DNA of 38,095 nucleotides from Sphingomonas sp. 67-36 (GCA_001897375.1 MKSU01000016.1:175073-213167); one strand, 5' to 3'. Numbered from the stretch's first letter, positions 8,099 to 15,987 are shown. Notes: a model not told the origin generated them from the sequence alone. A program made the numbers and translations.

Positions 8099-9189
8099 GC
8101 GTGGTGAAGGTCGAACTGGGCGCGCGTGCCTATCCGGTGATCATCGAATCCGGGCTGCTCGCCCGCGCCGGCGAGCATCTCGCGCCGATCGCGCGGAGCC
8201 ACCCGATGGTGATCGTCGCGGACGAGAATGTCGCGGGCCATCTCGCCACCCTGCGCGCCTCGCTGGACGCGGCCGGCCTGCACAGCGAATCGATCGTCCT
8301 CCCGGCGGGCGAGGGATCGAAAAGCTGGTCGACGCTGGAGGCTTTGTGCGATCGGCTGCTCGACATGGGCGTCGAGCGCGGCGATCATGTCGTGGCGCTG
8401 GGCGGCGGGGTGATCGGCGACCTGGTCGGCTTCGCCACCGCGATCCTCAAGCGCGGCTGCGGCTTCGTGCAGGTGCCGACGACATTGCTGGCACAGGTCG
8501 ATTCGTCGGTCGGCGGCAAGACCGGGATCAACACTCGGGCCGGCAAGAACCTGATCGGCGCCTTCCACCAGCCGAAGATGGTGCTGATCGACCCCGACGT
8601 GCTCGATACGCTCCCGGCGCGCCAGCTTCGTGCCGGCTATGCCGAGGTGGTGAAATACGGCCTGATCGACGATGCGGCTTTCTTCGCCTGGTGCGAGGAG
8701 AATGGCGCGCGGCTGCTCGCCGGCGATGCCGGGGCGCGGACCTATGCCATCGCCCATTCGGTGGCGGCCAAGGCGCGGATCGTCGGGGACGACGAGTTCG
8801 AGACATCGGGACGGCGCGCCTTGCTCAATCTCGGTCATACCTTCGGCCACGCGCTGGAAGCGGAAGCGGGTTTCTCCGACCGGCTGCTGCATGGCGAAGG
8901 CGTCGCGGCGGGCTGCGCGCTGGCGTTCGGGTTTTCCGCCGCGCAGGGGCTGTGCCCGGCCGGGGACGCCGCACGGGTTGCGGCGCATTGGCGCGCGGTC
9001 GGGTTGCCGGACGGCCTCGGCGCGGCGGGCATCGAGGCGCCAGCCGCGCGGCTGATCGAGCATATGCGCCACGACAAGAAGGCCAGCGCCGGGCGCATCC
9101 CGTTCCTGCTCGCGCGCGGGATCGGGCAGACCTATCTGGATCGCGACGTGGATCTGGGCGCGGTCGAGGCGTTCCTCGCCGCCGCCTGA
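8095..9189 (+). CDS. aroB: 3-dehydroquinate synthase
   Basis: AroB converts DAHP to 3-dehydroquinate, the second step of the shikimate pathway, using NAD+ and a divalent metal. The 364-aa length is normal. Visible motifs are the NAD-binding GGGVIGDL, the TTLLAQVDSSVGGKTG segment, GYAEVVKYG, and the metal-ligand histidines in LNLGHTFGHA and GEGVAAG. The start GTG overlaps the aroK stop as GTGA, the usual aroK-aroB coupling. Its stop is one base from the stop of the convergent DUF423 gene, leaving no room for a terminator between them. Confidence 0.96.
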   Translation: MSVVKVELGARAYPVIIESGLLARAGEHLAPIARSHPMVIVADENVAGHLATLRASLDAAGLHSESIVLPAGEGSKSWSTLEALCDRLLDMGVERGDHVVALGGGVIGDLVGFATAILKRGCGFVQVPTTLLAQVDSSVGGKTGINTRAGKNLIGAFHQPKMVLIDPDVLDTLPARQLRAGYAEVVKYGLIDDAAFFAWCEENGARLLAGDAGARTYAIAHSVAAKARIVGDDEFETSGRRALLNLGHTFGHALEAEAGFSDRLLHGEGVAAGCALAFGFSAAQGLCPAGDAARVAAHWRAVGLPDGLGAAGIEAPAARLIEHMRHDKKASAGRIPFLLARGIGQTYLDRDVDLGAVEAFLAAA

Positions 9190-9190
9190 T

Positions 9191-9523
9191 TCAGCCGCGC
9201 AGCCCGCTCCACGCGAGCCACAGCCAGCCGGCAATCAGCAACGCGCCGCCGATCGGCGTGATCGCACCCAGCCAGCGCGGCGCGCCGAGCGCCATCAGAT
9301 AGAGCGTCGCGGCGAACAGCGCTCCGCCCACGACGAACAGCCACGCCGGCCCGCGCGCCTCCAGGCGCAGCGCGACGAGCGCCGCGACCGCGTGGACAAG
9401 CTGATAATGCGCCCCGGTCTTGAGCCACTCCGCGGCCGCCCCGCTCGCGCCATGCGCGCCGAACGCCCCGGCCGCCACCGCCAACGCGCCGGACAGCGCG
9501 GCCACAATGAGAAGCGCATTCAT
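9191..9523 (-). CDS. DUF423 family small membrane protein
   Basis: This is a 110-aa inner-membrane protein with four hydrophobic helices and the family motif AGAFGAHG near the N-terminus, followed by the TGAHYQLVHA segment typical of DUF423 (YgdD-like). Biochemical function is unknown. The start ATG (9521-9523) overlaps the TGA of dgkA as ATGA; an upstream GTG at 9532 would add three residues but break this coupling. It is the last gene of the radA-to-DUF423 series. Confidence 0.9.
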   Translation of the reverse strand: MNALLIVAALSGALAVAAGAFGAHGASGAAAEWLKTGAHYQLVHAVAALVALRLEARGPAWLFVVGGALFAATLYLMALGAPRWLGAITPIGGALLIAGWLWLAWSGLRG

Positions 9524-9876
9524 CGCCAGCACCTGTCGGTTATCATCGCCACCGCAACAACCAGCGCCGCTGTGCTGATCGCAAGCACCGCACCAGCCAC
9601 CATATCCTTAGCGGCACGGATCTCCTCATCCAAACCGGGATGAAGAAGATCGATCACCGCCTCTAACGCGGAATTCAGCAAGTCGAGCGCAAGCACCAAC
9701 GCAATCACAACGGCGACAAGCGCCCACCATATCGGCGCTGGACCAATCGCAATGAGCGTCAGCGCAGCACCAACAGCTACCAGCGATTGAGTCCGAAAAC
9801 TGCGTTCTCGTCGCCAGCCCTCGCGCCAGCCAGCCAACGCAAAGCCCAGACGCTGCCTCAGCGGTCGCCCCTTCAT
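9520..9876 (-). CDS. dgkA: diacylglycerol kinase
   Basis: This integral membrane kinase of the DgkA family recycles diacylglycerol (or undecaprenol in some homologs) to its phosphate. It is 118 aa and shows the expected amphipathic N-terminus with an Arg-rich stretch, three membrane helices, and the catalytic signature NSALEAVIDLL followed by RAAKDMVAGAV. The start is fixed by an ATGA overlap with the antiporter stop (ATG 9874-9876, TGA 9873-9875); a GTG further upstream would add five residues. Immediately downstream, again by ATGA overlap, is the DUF423 protein. Confidence 0.92.
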   Translation of the reverse strand: MKGRPLRQRLGFALAGWREGWRRERSFRTQSLVAVGAALTLIAIGPAPIWWALVAVVIALVLALDLLNSALEAVIDLLHPGLDEEIRAAKDMVAGAVLAISTAALVVAVAMITDRCWR

Positions 9877-11639
9877 TTCCCGTTCCCCCACGGCACCTGT
9901 TGCGCGACGTCGGCACGCGCCGCGCGCATGTCGCCGCCGGCCTCGATCTGGAGGCGCAGCCGTTCCTTGTCGCGCGCGCGATACATCTGCTCGGCGCGAT
10001 CGATCTCCTCCTTGTCGGTGCCGAGTTCCTCGAGCGCGTGCCGGGCCATCCTGACGGCGGATTCGAGCACCTCGCGCACCACCAGCTTCGCCGGCCCGCC
10101 CTTCAGCTTCACCAGCGCGCGGCGGTCATAGGCTCGCACGTAGATCGCGGCATCGGGGAAGGCCTCATGCACGCCCTCCAGGATGTCGGGGGCGATCTGA
10201 TCGCCGTCGATGCAGAACAGGATCAGTTCCGCCTCCGCCGCGCCCGCCTGCCGCAGCACGTCGAGCCGCGTGCCGTCGCCGTAATAGACCTTGGCGCCGA
10301 ATTCGGCGGCGACGTCGATCATCTCGATATCAGTGTCGATCAGCGTGACGGGGATGTCGCTGGCGAGAAGGATCTGGCCGACCGTCTGCCCGAAGCGGCC
10401 GTACCCTACCACCAGCGCATTGGCGCCGTCCGCGCTCGGCCCCTCGCGCTCCTCGTCGTCGCGCGCGGGCTGCTCGCGCAGCCGCCGCGTCGCCATCATC
10501 AGGAACGGCGTCGTCGCCATCGACAGGGTAACGATCGCGCCGAACAGCGACGCCGCTTCCGGCGCGACGAGATAGGCGTTGGTCGCCTGCGCGAACAGCA
10601 CGAAGCCGAATTCGCCGCCCTGGCTCAGCAGCACGCCCAATGCGAGCGCCGCGCGCCAGTTCATGCGGAACACCAGCGCGATCAGGAAGATCACCAAAGT
10701 CTTGGTCGCGATCAGCGCCAGTGCCATCGTCACCACGAACAGCGGCCGTTCCGCGATCGCGTGGAGGTTGAGCATCATCCCGATCGTCAGGAAGAACAGG
10801 CCGAGCAGAATCGAGCGGAACGGCTCGACATCCGCCTCCAGCTCGTGCCGGTACGGGCTGTCCGCCAGCATCACGCCGGCGACGAACGCGCCGAGCGCGG
10901 TGGACAGGCCCAGCGCCTCCATCAGCGCGGCGCTGGCGATGACGGTGAACAGCGCCGCGAACACGAACATCTCGCGTTCACCGAGATTGCCGATGCCCCG
11001 GAACAGCGGCCGTAGCACGAAGCGGCCCGCGACCATCAGGCCGGCGACCGCCGCGACGGTGTAGATCGCCAGCAGCCAGCCGGGCGGGCCGGCGGCATCG
11101 GCTGGATTGCGGCTCATCGCGGTGATGATCGTGATGAGCGGGATGATCGACAGATCCTGGAACAGCAGGATCGAGAAAGCGCGCTCCCCGAACGGCGTGC
11201 GCAAACGCCCCGACGACTGGAGCATCGGCAGCACCTGCGCGGTCGACGACAGCGCCAGCGGCAGGCCGAGCGCCAGCGCGGCGGGGAGCGAGAAATGCGC
11301 GAACACCGCGACGATCGCGCTGATCGCCAGCCCGCAGGCGACGACCTGGATCAGCCCGAAGCCGAAGATATCGCGCTTCATCCGCCACAGGCGCGACGGG
11401 TTCAGTTCCAGCCCGACGACGAACAGCAGCAGGGTGATGCCAAGTTCGGCGATCCCCATCTTCGATTCGGCGTCGCCGACGAGGCCGAGCAATTGCGGGC
11501 CGACCACCGCGCCCGCCACGAGATAGCCCAGGGTCGCGCCCAGCCCGAGCCGGCGGAACAGCAGGACAAAGCCCAGCCCCGCCCCGAGCAGGATGAAGCC
11601 GTCGCGCAGCAGCGAGGTGGTGGCGCCGGGGTCGCTCAT
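9873..11639 (-). CDS. KefB/KefC-type CPA2 monovalent cation:proton antiporter
   Basis: This 588-aa membrane protein has about 12 helices in the N-terminal 390 residues (Na+/H+ exchanger fold, CPA2 family) and a cytosolic TrkA-N/RCK domain with the dinucleotide motif GYGRFG and an acidic strand end (LIDTD). A short charged helix ends the protein. Motifs such as FVVGLELNPSRLW, FQDLSIIPL and LSQGGEFGFVLF are characteristic of KefB/KefC and related YbaL proteins. It probably exports K+ in response to electrophiles or controls pH; glutathione gating, as in true KefC, is not proven. It is coupled by ATGA overlaps to the IscU-like gene upstream and dgkA downstream. Confidence 0.9.
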   Translation of the reverse strand: MSDPGATTSLLRDGFILLGAGLGFVLLFRRLGLGATLGYLVAGAVVGPQLLGLVGDAESKMGIAELGITLLLFVVGLELNPSRLWRMKRDIFGFGLIQVVACGLAISAIVAVFAHFSLPAALALGLPLALSSTAQVLPMLQSSGRLRTPFGERAFSILLFQDLSIIPLITIITAMSRNPADAAGPPGWLLAIYTVAAVAGLMVAGRFVLRPLFRGIGNLGEREMFVFAALFTVIASAALMEALGLSTALGAFVAGVMLADSPYRHELEADVEPFRSILLGLFFLTIGMMLNLHAIAERPLFVVTMALALIATKTLVIFLIALVFRMNWRAALALGVLLSQGGEFGFVLFAQATNAYLVAPEAASLFGAIVTLSMATTPFLMMATRRLREQPARDDEEREGPSADGANALVVGYGRFGQTVGQILLASDIPVTLIDTDIEMIDVAAEFGAKVYYGDGTRLDVLRQAGAAEAELILFCIDGDQIAPDILEGVHEAFPDAAIYVRAYDRRALVKLKGGPAKLVVREVLESAVRMARHALEELGTDKEEIDRAEQMYRARDKERLRLQIEAGGDMRAARADVAQQVPWGNGK

Positions 11640-12064
11640 CCGCCCGCGCCCCGAGCCTGCGCGGCCGCTTCCGCCGCCGCCTCGAACGCGAGGCGGATCG
11701 CGGGGTGGCGCGCGGTGTGGGACAGCGCCGGGACGAAGACGTCGAGACCGGGCCAGTCGGGCATCGCGCCCTCCCCCGCGAGCCACGCGGCCAACGCGTC
11801 GCGCGCGGCGGCAAGCTCGCCCGGCGTGCGCCCGGCGACATGCGCCGCGAGCAGCGCGGACGAGGCCTGGCCGAGCGCGCAGGCGCTGACCAGCATCCCG
11901 ATCTCGCCCACCCGGCCGTTCGCGTCGAGGTTCACCTCCACCGTCACCCGGCTGCCGCAGACCGGCGAGCGCTTCTCGCTCGTCGCCATCGGCGCGGTCA
12001 GCCGGCGATCCGGCACTTCGGTGGTCAGCCGCAATATGCGTTCGTTGTAGAGCGGCGCGTTCAT
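11636..12064 (-). CDS. IscU/NifU-like Fe-S scaffold homolog, third cysteine missing
   Basis: This 142-aa protein resembles the IscU/SufU/NifU N-terminal scaffold fold. It opens with the helix APLYNERILRL, has the first cluster cysteine in PVCGSRV (Cys36) and the second in ACALGQASSALL (Cys62). At the expected third position (about residues 119-126, within HTARHPAIRLAFEA) there is no cysteine. It may bind clusters differently, be a trafficking protein, or have lost scaffold activity. The start ATG (12062-12064) overlaps the cvpA stop, and its TGA overlaps the antiporter start. It is far from the cysteine desulfurase operon in this window. Confidence 0.8.
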   Translation of the reverse strand: MNAPLYNERILRLTTEVPDRRLTAPMATSEKRSPVCGSRVTVEVNLDANGRVGEIGMLVSACALGQASSALLAAHVAGRTPGELAAARDALAAWLAGEGAMPDWPGLDVFVPALSHTARHPAIRLAFEAAAEAAAQARGAGG

Positions 12065-12615
12065 GCCCCGTCGTCCGCGTTGCCGGGTGGCGCATAGGCG
12101 CCGAACACCGGCTCGCCGCGCCGCCGTCGATCGACGAAATCGGCGATCCCGGCGCTGGTCGCGTTGAGCAGTTGGTAGGTGCGCGCCTCGATCAGCCACG
12201 CCGGGCGATGCGTCCGCCCGCCGCCGATCGTGTCGAGCACAAGCACCACCAGCAGGAAGGCGAGGCTGGAGAGGATCAGCCCCTTGAGCGCACCGAAGCC
12301 GAAGCCCAGCGCCCGGTCGATCGGGCCGACCGCCGAACTGCGCACCCGCGCGCCGATCGCATTGGCGACCATCCGCCCGAGGAAATAGGTGACGCCCGCG
12401 AGCAGCGCGAAGGCCAGCACCGCCGCGCCGGACGGCGTGCCGACCATTCCCGCGAGTACCTTCGCCAACGGCAGGTGAAAGAATTTCAACGCGAAGACCA
12501 TCGCCACCCACGCGAACAGCGCCAGCACCTCCGTCACGAAACCGCGCTTGATGCCGAGCAGGGCGCTGCCCCCGACCGCGATCAATACGAGGATATCAAC
12601 GCCGTTGAGGTTCAT
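12061..12615 (-). CDS. CvpA family membrane protein
   Basis: This 184-aa inner-membrane protein has four hydrophobic segments in the first 130 residues, starting with the typical NGVDILVLIAVGGSALLGIKRG helix region, and carries the GPIDRALGFGFGALKG motif of CvpA (colicin V production) proteins. The C-terminal tail is charged and short. CvpA homologs affect envelope integrity; the molecular activity is unknown. It lies 39 bases downstream of radA and is joined by ATGA overlap to the IscU-like gene. Confidence 0.92.
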   Translation of the reverse strand: MNLNGVDILVLIAVGGSALLGIKRGFVTEVLALFAWVAMVFALKFFHLPLAKVLAGMVGTPSGAAVLAFALLAGVTYFLGRMVANAIGARVRSSAVGPIDRALGFGFGALKGLILSSLAFLLVVLVLDTIGGGRTHRPAWLIEARTYQLLNATSAGIADFVDRRRRGEPVFGAYAPPGNADDGA

Positions 12616-12654
12616 CGGGTCCGCTTCGAGAAATGAGGGCAGGCATGAAAGGCG

Positions 12655-14028
12655 CTACCCGCGCCCCAGCATATGGTCAACGAATTGGCCGAGCGTACGG
12701 AAGCCGGCGAGCCGCAATTCGCTCTTCTCGCCCGCGATCGCGGCGGGCACCAGCGCGCGCTCGAAGCCGAGCTTGCCCGCTTCCTTGAGCCGCAATGCGC
12801 CGTGCGCGACGGGACGCACCTCGCCCGACAGCGCGATCTCGCCGAACGCCACCGCCTCCGCCGGCACCGGCCGCTCGCTGAGCGCGGAGACCAGCGCCGC
12901 CGCCACCGCGAGGTCGGCCGCCGGATCCTGCACGCGATAGCCCCCCGCGATGTTGAGATAGACTTCGGCCGACGAGAAGCTCAGTCCGCACCGCGCCTCC
13001 AGCACCGCGAGGATCATCGCCAGCCGCCCCGAATCCCAGCCGACCACCGCGCGGCGCGGCGTCGCCCCGCTCGCCAACCGCACGACCAGCGCCTGTATCT
13101 CCACCAGCACCGGCCGCGTCCCCTCCAGCGCGGGAAAGACGGTGGTGCCGGTCACGCCCTCCTCACGCTGCGTCAAAAACAGCGCGGAAGGGTTTGAAAC
13201 TTCAGCCAGACCTTCGGACTGCATCGCGAACACGCCGATCTCGTCGGTGCCGCCGAAGCGGTTCTTGATCGCGCGCAGGATGCGATATTGATGGCTGCGC
13301 TCGCCCTCGAACGACAGCACCGTGTCGACCATATGCTCCAGCACGCGCGGGCCGGCGATCGTACCGTCCTTGGTGACATGGCCGACCAGCACCAGCGCCG
13401 TGCCGCGCTCCTTGGCGAAGCGGATCAGTTCCTGCGCGGAGGCGCGGACCTGGCTGACCGTGCCGGGCGCGCCCTCGATCAGGTCGGAGTGCATCGTCTG
13501 GATCGAATCGATGATGAGCAGCGCGGGCGGCCGCCCCTGCCCCAGCGTCGTCAGGATATCGCGGACCGAGGTGGCGGCGGCGAGTTGCACCGGCGCCCCG
13601 CCCAGCCCCAGCCGCCGCGCGCGCAGCCGCACCTGATCCGCCGCTTCCTCGCCCGAGACATAGGCGACATGCGCGCCTGCCAGCGCCATCTTCGCCGCCG
13701 CCTGGAGCAGCAGGGTCGACTTGCCGATCCCCGGATCACCGCCGATCAGCGTCGCCGAGCCTTCGACGAAACCGCCGCCCAGCGCCCGGTCCAGCTCCGC
13801 GATGCCGCTCGCCAGCCGCGCGGGCAGCGCGACCTCCGCGTCCAGCCCGACCAGCGTGATCGCGCGCCCGCCGCCCTGCAAATTATGCTTGGCCTGGAAC
13901 GGCGTGACGATCGCCGGCGCCTCCTCGACCAGCGTGTTCCACTCGGAGCAATCGAGGCATTGGCCCTGCCACCGCGACGTGACCGAGCCGCAGGATTGGC
14001 AAACGAAACGCTTCTGTATCTTGGCCAT
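12655..14028 (-). CDS. radA: DNA repair protein RadA (Sms)
   Basis: RadA is a RecA-like branch-migration ATPase/helicase that helps process recombination intermediates. The 457-aa protein has the N-terminal zinc finger (Cys10, Cys13, Cys24, Cys27), Walker A GGDPGIGKST (from residue 96), Walker B LLIIDSIQ, the RadA signature KNRFG (255-259), and a C-terminal Lon-protease-like domain without peptidase function. A GGGAAG ribosome site lies just before the ATG. A perfect alphaproteobacterial LexA site lies 22-36 bases upstream, so SOS control is likely (see the separate entry). It is the first gene of a long minus-strand series ending at 9191. Confidence 0.96.
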   Translation of the reverse strand: MAKIQKRFVCQSCGSVTSRWQGQCLDCSEWNTLVEEAPAIVTPFQAKHNLQGGGRAITLVGLDAEVALPARLASGIAELDRALGGGFVEGSATLIGGDPGIGKSTLLLQAAAKMALAGAHVAYVSGEEAADQVRLRARRLGLGGAPVQLAAATSVRDILTTLGQGRPPALLIIDSIQTMHSDLIEGAPGTVSQVRASAQELIRFAKERGTALVLVGHVTKDGTIAGPRVLEHMVDTVLSFEGERSHQYRILRAIKNRFGGTDEIGVFAMQSEGLAEVSNPSALFLTQREEGVTGTTVFPALEGTRPVLVEIQALVVRLASGATPRRAVVGWDSGRLAMILAVLEARCGLSFSSAEVYLNIAGGYRVQDPAADLAVAAALVSALSERPVPAEAVAFGEIALSGEVRPVAHGALRLKEAGKLGFERALVPAAIAGEKSELRLAGFRTLGQFVDHMLGRG

Positions 14029-14049
14029 GCGACTTCCCTAACAGAAGCG

Positions 14050-14064
14050 GAACGATAGGGGAAC
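14050..14064. promoter_or_regulatory. LexA (SOS) box upstream of radA
   Basis: The 15-mer reads GTTC-CCCTATC-GTTC on the minus strand, an exact match to the direct-repeat LexA site GTTC-N7-GTTC known from alphaproteobacteria. It lies 22-36 bases upstream of the radA ATG. Its spacer contains CTATC, a plausible part of the radA -10 box, so LexA binding would block polymerase. It is also 44-58 bases upstream of the divergent PAS gene and could affect both. Confidence 0.75.
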
Positions 14065-14107
14065 ATGGTGACGTTTCGTTAACCCGCGCGATGCGAGAAG
14101 CAAGGTG

Positions 14108-14536
14108 ATGCGACCCCCCGCGCCCCTGCCGCTTCAATTCAGCTGGCCTTTGACGGAGCGCGCGGCCCGGATCGACCGCTGGAAGGGCGATGCCGGCACG
14201 ATCGGCGGCCGCTGGTCGTTCGATCTGCTCAGCGGCGAGATGGTGTGGGAGCGCGGCATCTATGAGTTGTTCGGCTTCCCGGCCGATGCTCGCATCACCC
14301 GCCGCTCCGCCGCCGATTGCTATGTCGGCGAATCCCGCGCGGCGATGGAGCAGCTACGCGCCCACGCGATCATGCATTGTCGCGGTTTCACGCTCGACGT
14401 GGAGATCGCGCCGGCGAGCGGCGCGCCGCATCACTGGATGCGCCTCGCCGCAGCGCCGATCTGCTCGGCGAAACGCGCCGTCCGGCTGGAAGGGGTGAAA
14501 CACCTCCTGCCCCTTCGCTGCTCGACCTGGGGCTGA
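14108..14536 (+). CDS. solo PAS-domain protein
   Basis: This 142-aa soluble protein consists almost entirely of one PAS fold (about residues 35-130): GRWSFDLLSGEMVWERGIYELFGFP opens as strands A-beta/B-beta and the first helices, and HHWMRLAA followed by RLEGVKH forms the last strands. No kinase, cyclase or HTH domain follows. Related sphingomonad PAS proteins that I recall usually continue a little further after the GLKQD-like strand, so the short HLLPLRCSTWG tail may be eroded. The start is ATG 14108, with GTG 14105 as an alternative. It is divergent from radA, with the LexA site in between, and ends 7 bases from the convergent transferase gene. Confidence 0.7.
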   Translation: MRPPAPLPLQFSWPLTERAARIDRWKGDAGTIGGRWSFDLLSGEMVWERGIYELFGFPADARITRRSAADCYVGESRAAMEQLRAHAIMHCRGFTLDVEIAPASGAPHHWMRLAAAPICSAKRAVRLEGVKHLLPLRCSTWG

Positions 14537-14543
14537 GCGGCAT

Positions 14544-15248
14544 TCACTCCCGCGCGGGGATCGTCAGTCCGCGCTGCACCGCCGGCCGGGCGAGGCCGCG
14601 CTCCAGCCATGCCGCGACATTGGCATAGCGATCGAACTCCACCAGTTCGCGCGCCTCGTAGAAAGTGATGAGATTGCGCACCCAGCCGATCATCGAGATA
14701 TCGGCGATCGTGTAATCCTCGCCGAGAAACCAGTTCCTGCCCTCCAGCGCCCCGTTCATCACGCCCAGCAACCGTTTCGCCTCATCCACGTATTGCTGGA
14801 GCGGGCGCTTGTCCTCCCACTCCTTGCCGGCGAATTTGTTGAAGAAGCCGAGCTGGCCGAACATCGGCCCGACCCCGCCCATCTGGAACATCAACCACTG
14901 CACCGCGTGCCAGCGCCCGGCCGGATCGGAGGGAATGAACCGCCCCGTCTTGTCGGCCAGATAAAGCAGGATCGCACCGCTCTCGAACAGGCCCAGAGGC
15001 TTGCCGTCCGGCCCGTTCGGATCGATGATCGCGGGTATCTTGCCGTTCGGATTTAGCGACGTGAATTCAGGTGTTTTCTGATCGTTCTTCCCGAAATCTA
15101 TCAGATGCGGCTCATAGGGCAGGCCGGTCTCCTCCAGCATGATCGAGACCTTCACGCCGTTGGGGGTCGGCAGCGAATAGAGCTGGATGCGATCGGGATG
15201 CGCGGCGGGCCAGTGGCGGGCGATCGGAAAGGCGGCAAGATCGGTCAT
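14544..15248 (-). CDS. glutathione S-transferase, nu-class-like (YghU/YfcG type)
   Basis: This 234-aa cytosolic protein has an N-terminal thioredoxin-like domain and a helical C-terminal domain. The LPTPNGVKVSIMLEE segment (TPNG at residues 28-31), NPNGKIPAI and the FESGAILLYLA glutathione-binding helix match the nu class represented by YfcG and YghU, which act mainly as disulfide-bond reductases with two glutathiones. The C-terminal half contains the MFGQLGFF and DYTIADI motifs of the same group. A GGGAG ribosome site lies 8 bases before the ATG. It is convergent with the PAS gene. Confidence 0.92.
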   Translation of the reverse strand: MTDLAAFPIARHWPAAHPDRIQLYSLPTPNGVKVSIMLEETGLPYEPHLIDFGKNDQKTPEFTSLNPNGKIPAIIDPNGPDGKPLGLFESGAILLYLADKTGRFIPSDPAGRWHAVQWLMFQMGGVGPMFGQLGFFNKFAGKEWEDKRPLQQYVDEAKRLLGVMNGALEGRNWFLGEDYTIADISMIGWVRNLITFYEARELVEFDRYANVAAWLERGLARPAVQRGLTIPARE

Positions 15249-15408
15249 CGGCTGGCTCCCATGAGGTCGGCTGTGATCCGGCAGGTAGGGATGCGCGCGG
15301 CGCGATCAACCGCCCTTTCATCTCCCGATCGGCTCGACCTGTCGCGGAGGGGTTGCGGAGCAAGTTTCAGACAGGATCGTTGTCCTAGAAATTAGCCGAG
15401 GAGTAACC
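15249..15408. other. 160-base divergent intergenic region
   Basis: This is the longest gap in the window, between the divergent transferase gene and the two-repeat exported protein. I see a GGGAG ribosome site on the minus side and a strong GAGGAG on the plus side. I find no clear -35/-10 pair, repeat or hairpin that I would defend. Confidence 0.5.
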
Positions 15409-15945
15409 ATGCATCGTAAAGTGTTCATGATCGCGGCGGGCGTCATGCTCGCTACCCCCGCATTTGCGCAGACCGCCGCGCCCGCACCGGGCGCGAGCGC
15501 TGCCGCAGGCGTAGCGGCCGGGGCGACCGTTTACGACGCGCAAGGCGATGTGGTCGGCACGATCGCATCGACGGATGGCACCAACGCGGTGGTCGACACC
15601 GGCACCGTCAAGGCAGCGCTGGCGGTGAGTTCGTTCGGCACCGGCCCGAAAGGCCCTACCCTGGGCCTGACCAAGGCGCAGCTCGAGGCCGCCGCCCAGC
15701 AACAGGCTGGCGGTTCGGCCGAGTTCAAGGCGAAGCTGGTGCCCGGCGCGGCCGTTTACGGCAGCGGCGGCACCGAGCTTGGCAAGATCAAGGAAGCCGA
15801 CGATCAATTCGTGACGCTCACCACGTCGAGCGGCGACGCCCGCCTGCCCATCTCCGCCTTCGGGCCGGGGCCGAAGGGCGTGACGATCGGCCTGACCGCT
15901 GAGCAGCTTCAGGCCGCGATCAGCAGCGCCGCGCCGAAGAAGTAA
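15409..15945 (+). CDS. exported protein made of two tandem 58-residue repeats
   Basis: This is a 178-aa protein with a typical signal peptide (MHRKVFMIAAGVMLATPAFA, cleavage after AFA-Q). A short Ala/Pro linker leads to two repeats, residues 38-95 and 113-170. They align without gaps over 58 positions, with 26 identities by my hand count. Each starts GA-x-VY, passes through a beta-rich part resembling PRC-barrel-like strands, and ends FG-x-GPKG-x-T-x-GLT-x-x-QL-x-AA. A GAGGAG ribosome site precedes the ATG. It is presumably periplasmic; the function is unknown. A strong hairpin follows the stop. Confidence 0.85.
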   Translation: MHRKVFMIAAGVMLATPAFAQTAAPAPGASAAAGVAAGATVYDAQGDVVGTIASTDGTNAVVDTGTVKAALAVSSFGTGPKGPTLGLTKAQLEAAAQQQAGGSAEFKAKLVPGAAVYGSGGTELGKIKEADDQFVTLTTSSGDARLPISAFGPGPKGVTIGLTAEQLQAAISSAAPKK

Positions 15946-15956
15946 GCAGCGACGCG

Positions 15957-15983
15957 CTCGCCCCGGCCTGATGCCGGGGCGAG
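15957..15983. terminator. bidirectional hairpin terminator
   Basis: A perfect 11-bp stem (CTCGCCCCGGC with GCCGGGGCGAG) closes a 5-base loop. It lies between the stop of the exported-repeat gene and the stop of the convergent alaS. No T-run follows on either strand, which is common in very GC-rich genomes. It probably serves both transcripts. Confidence 0.7.
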
Positions 15984-15987
15984 TCGT

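Noticed and set aside
14049-14075. GGAAC followed by CGTT, resembling a general-stress sigma factor (EcfG) promoter for the PAS gene
   Set aside because: The spacer is 18 bases instead of the usual 16-17, and the GGAAC falls within the LexA repeat. Not strong enough to call.
14079-14084. TTAACC half-site resembling a CtrA box near radA
   Set aside because: There is no second TTAA at the required 7-base spacing; single half-sites occur by chance.
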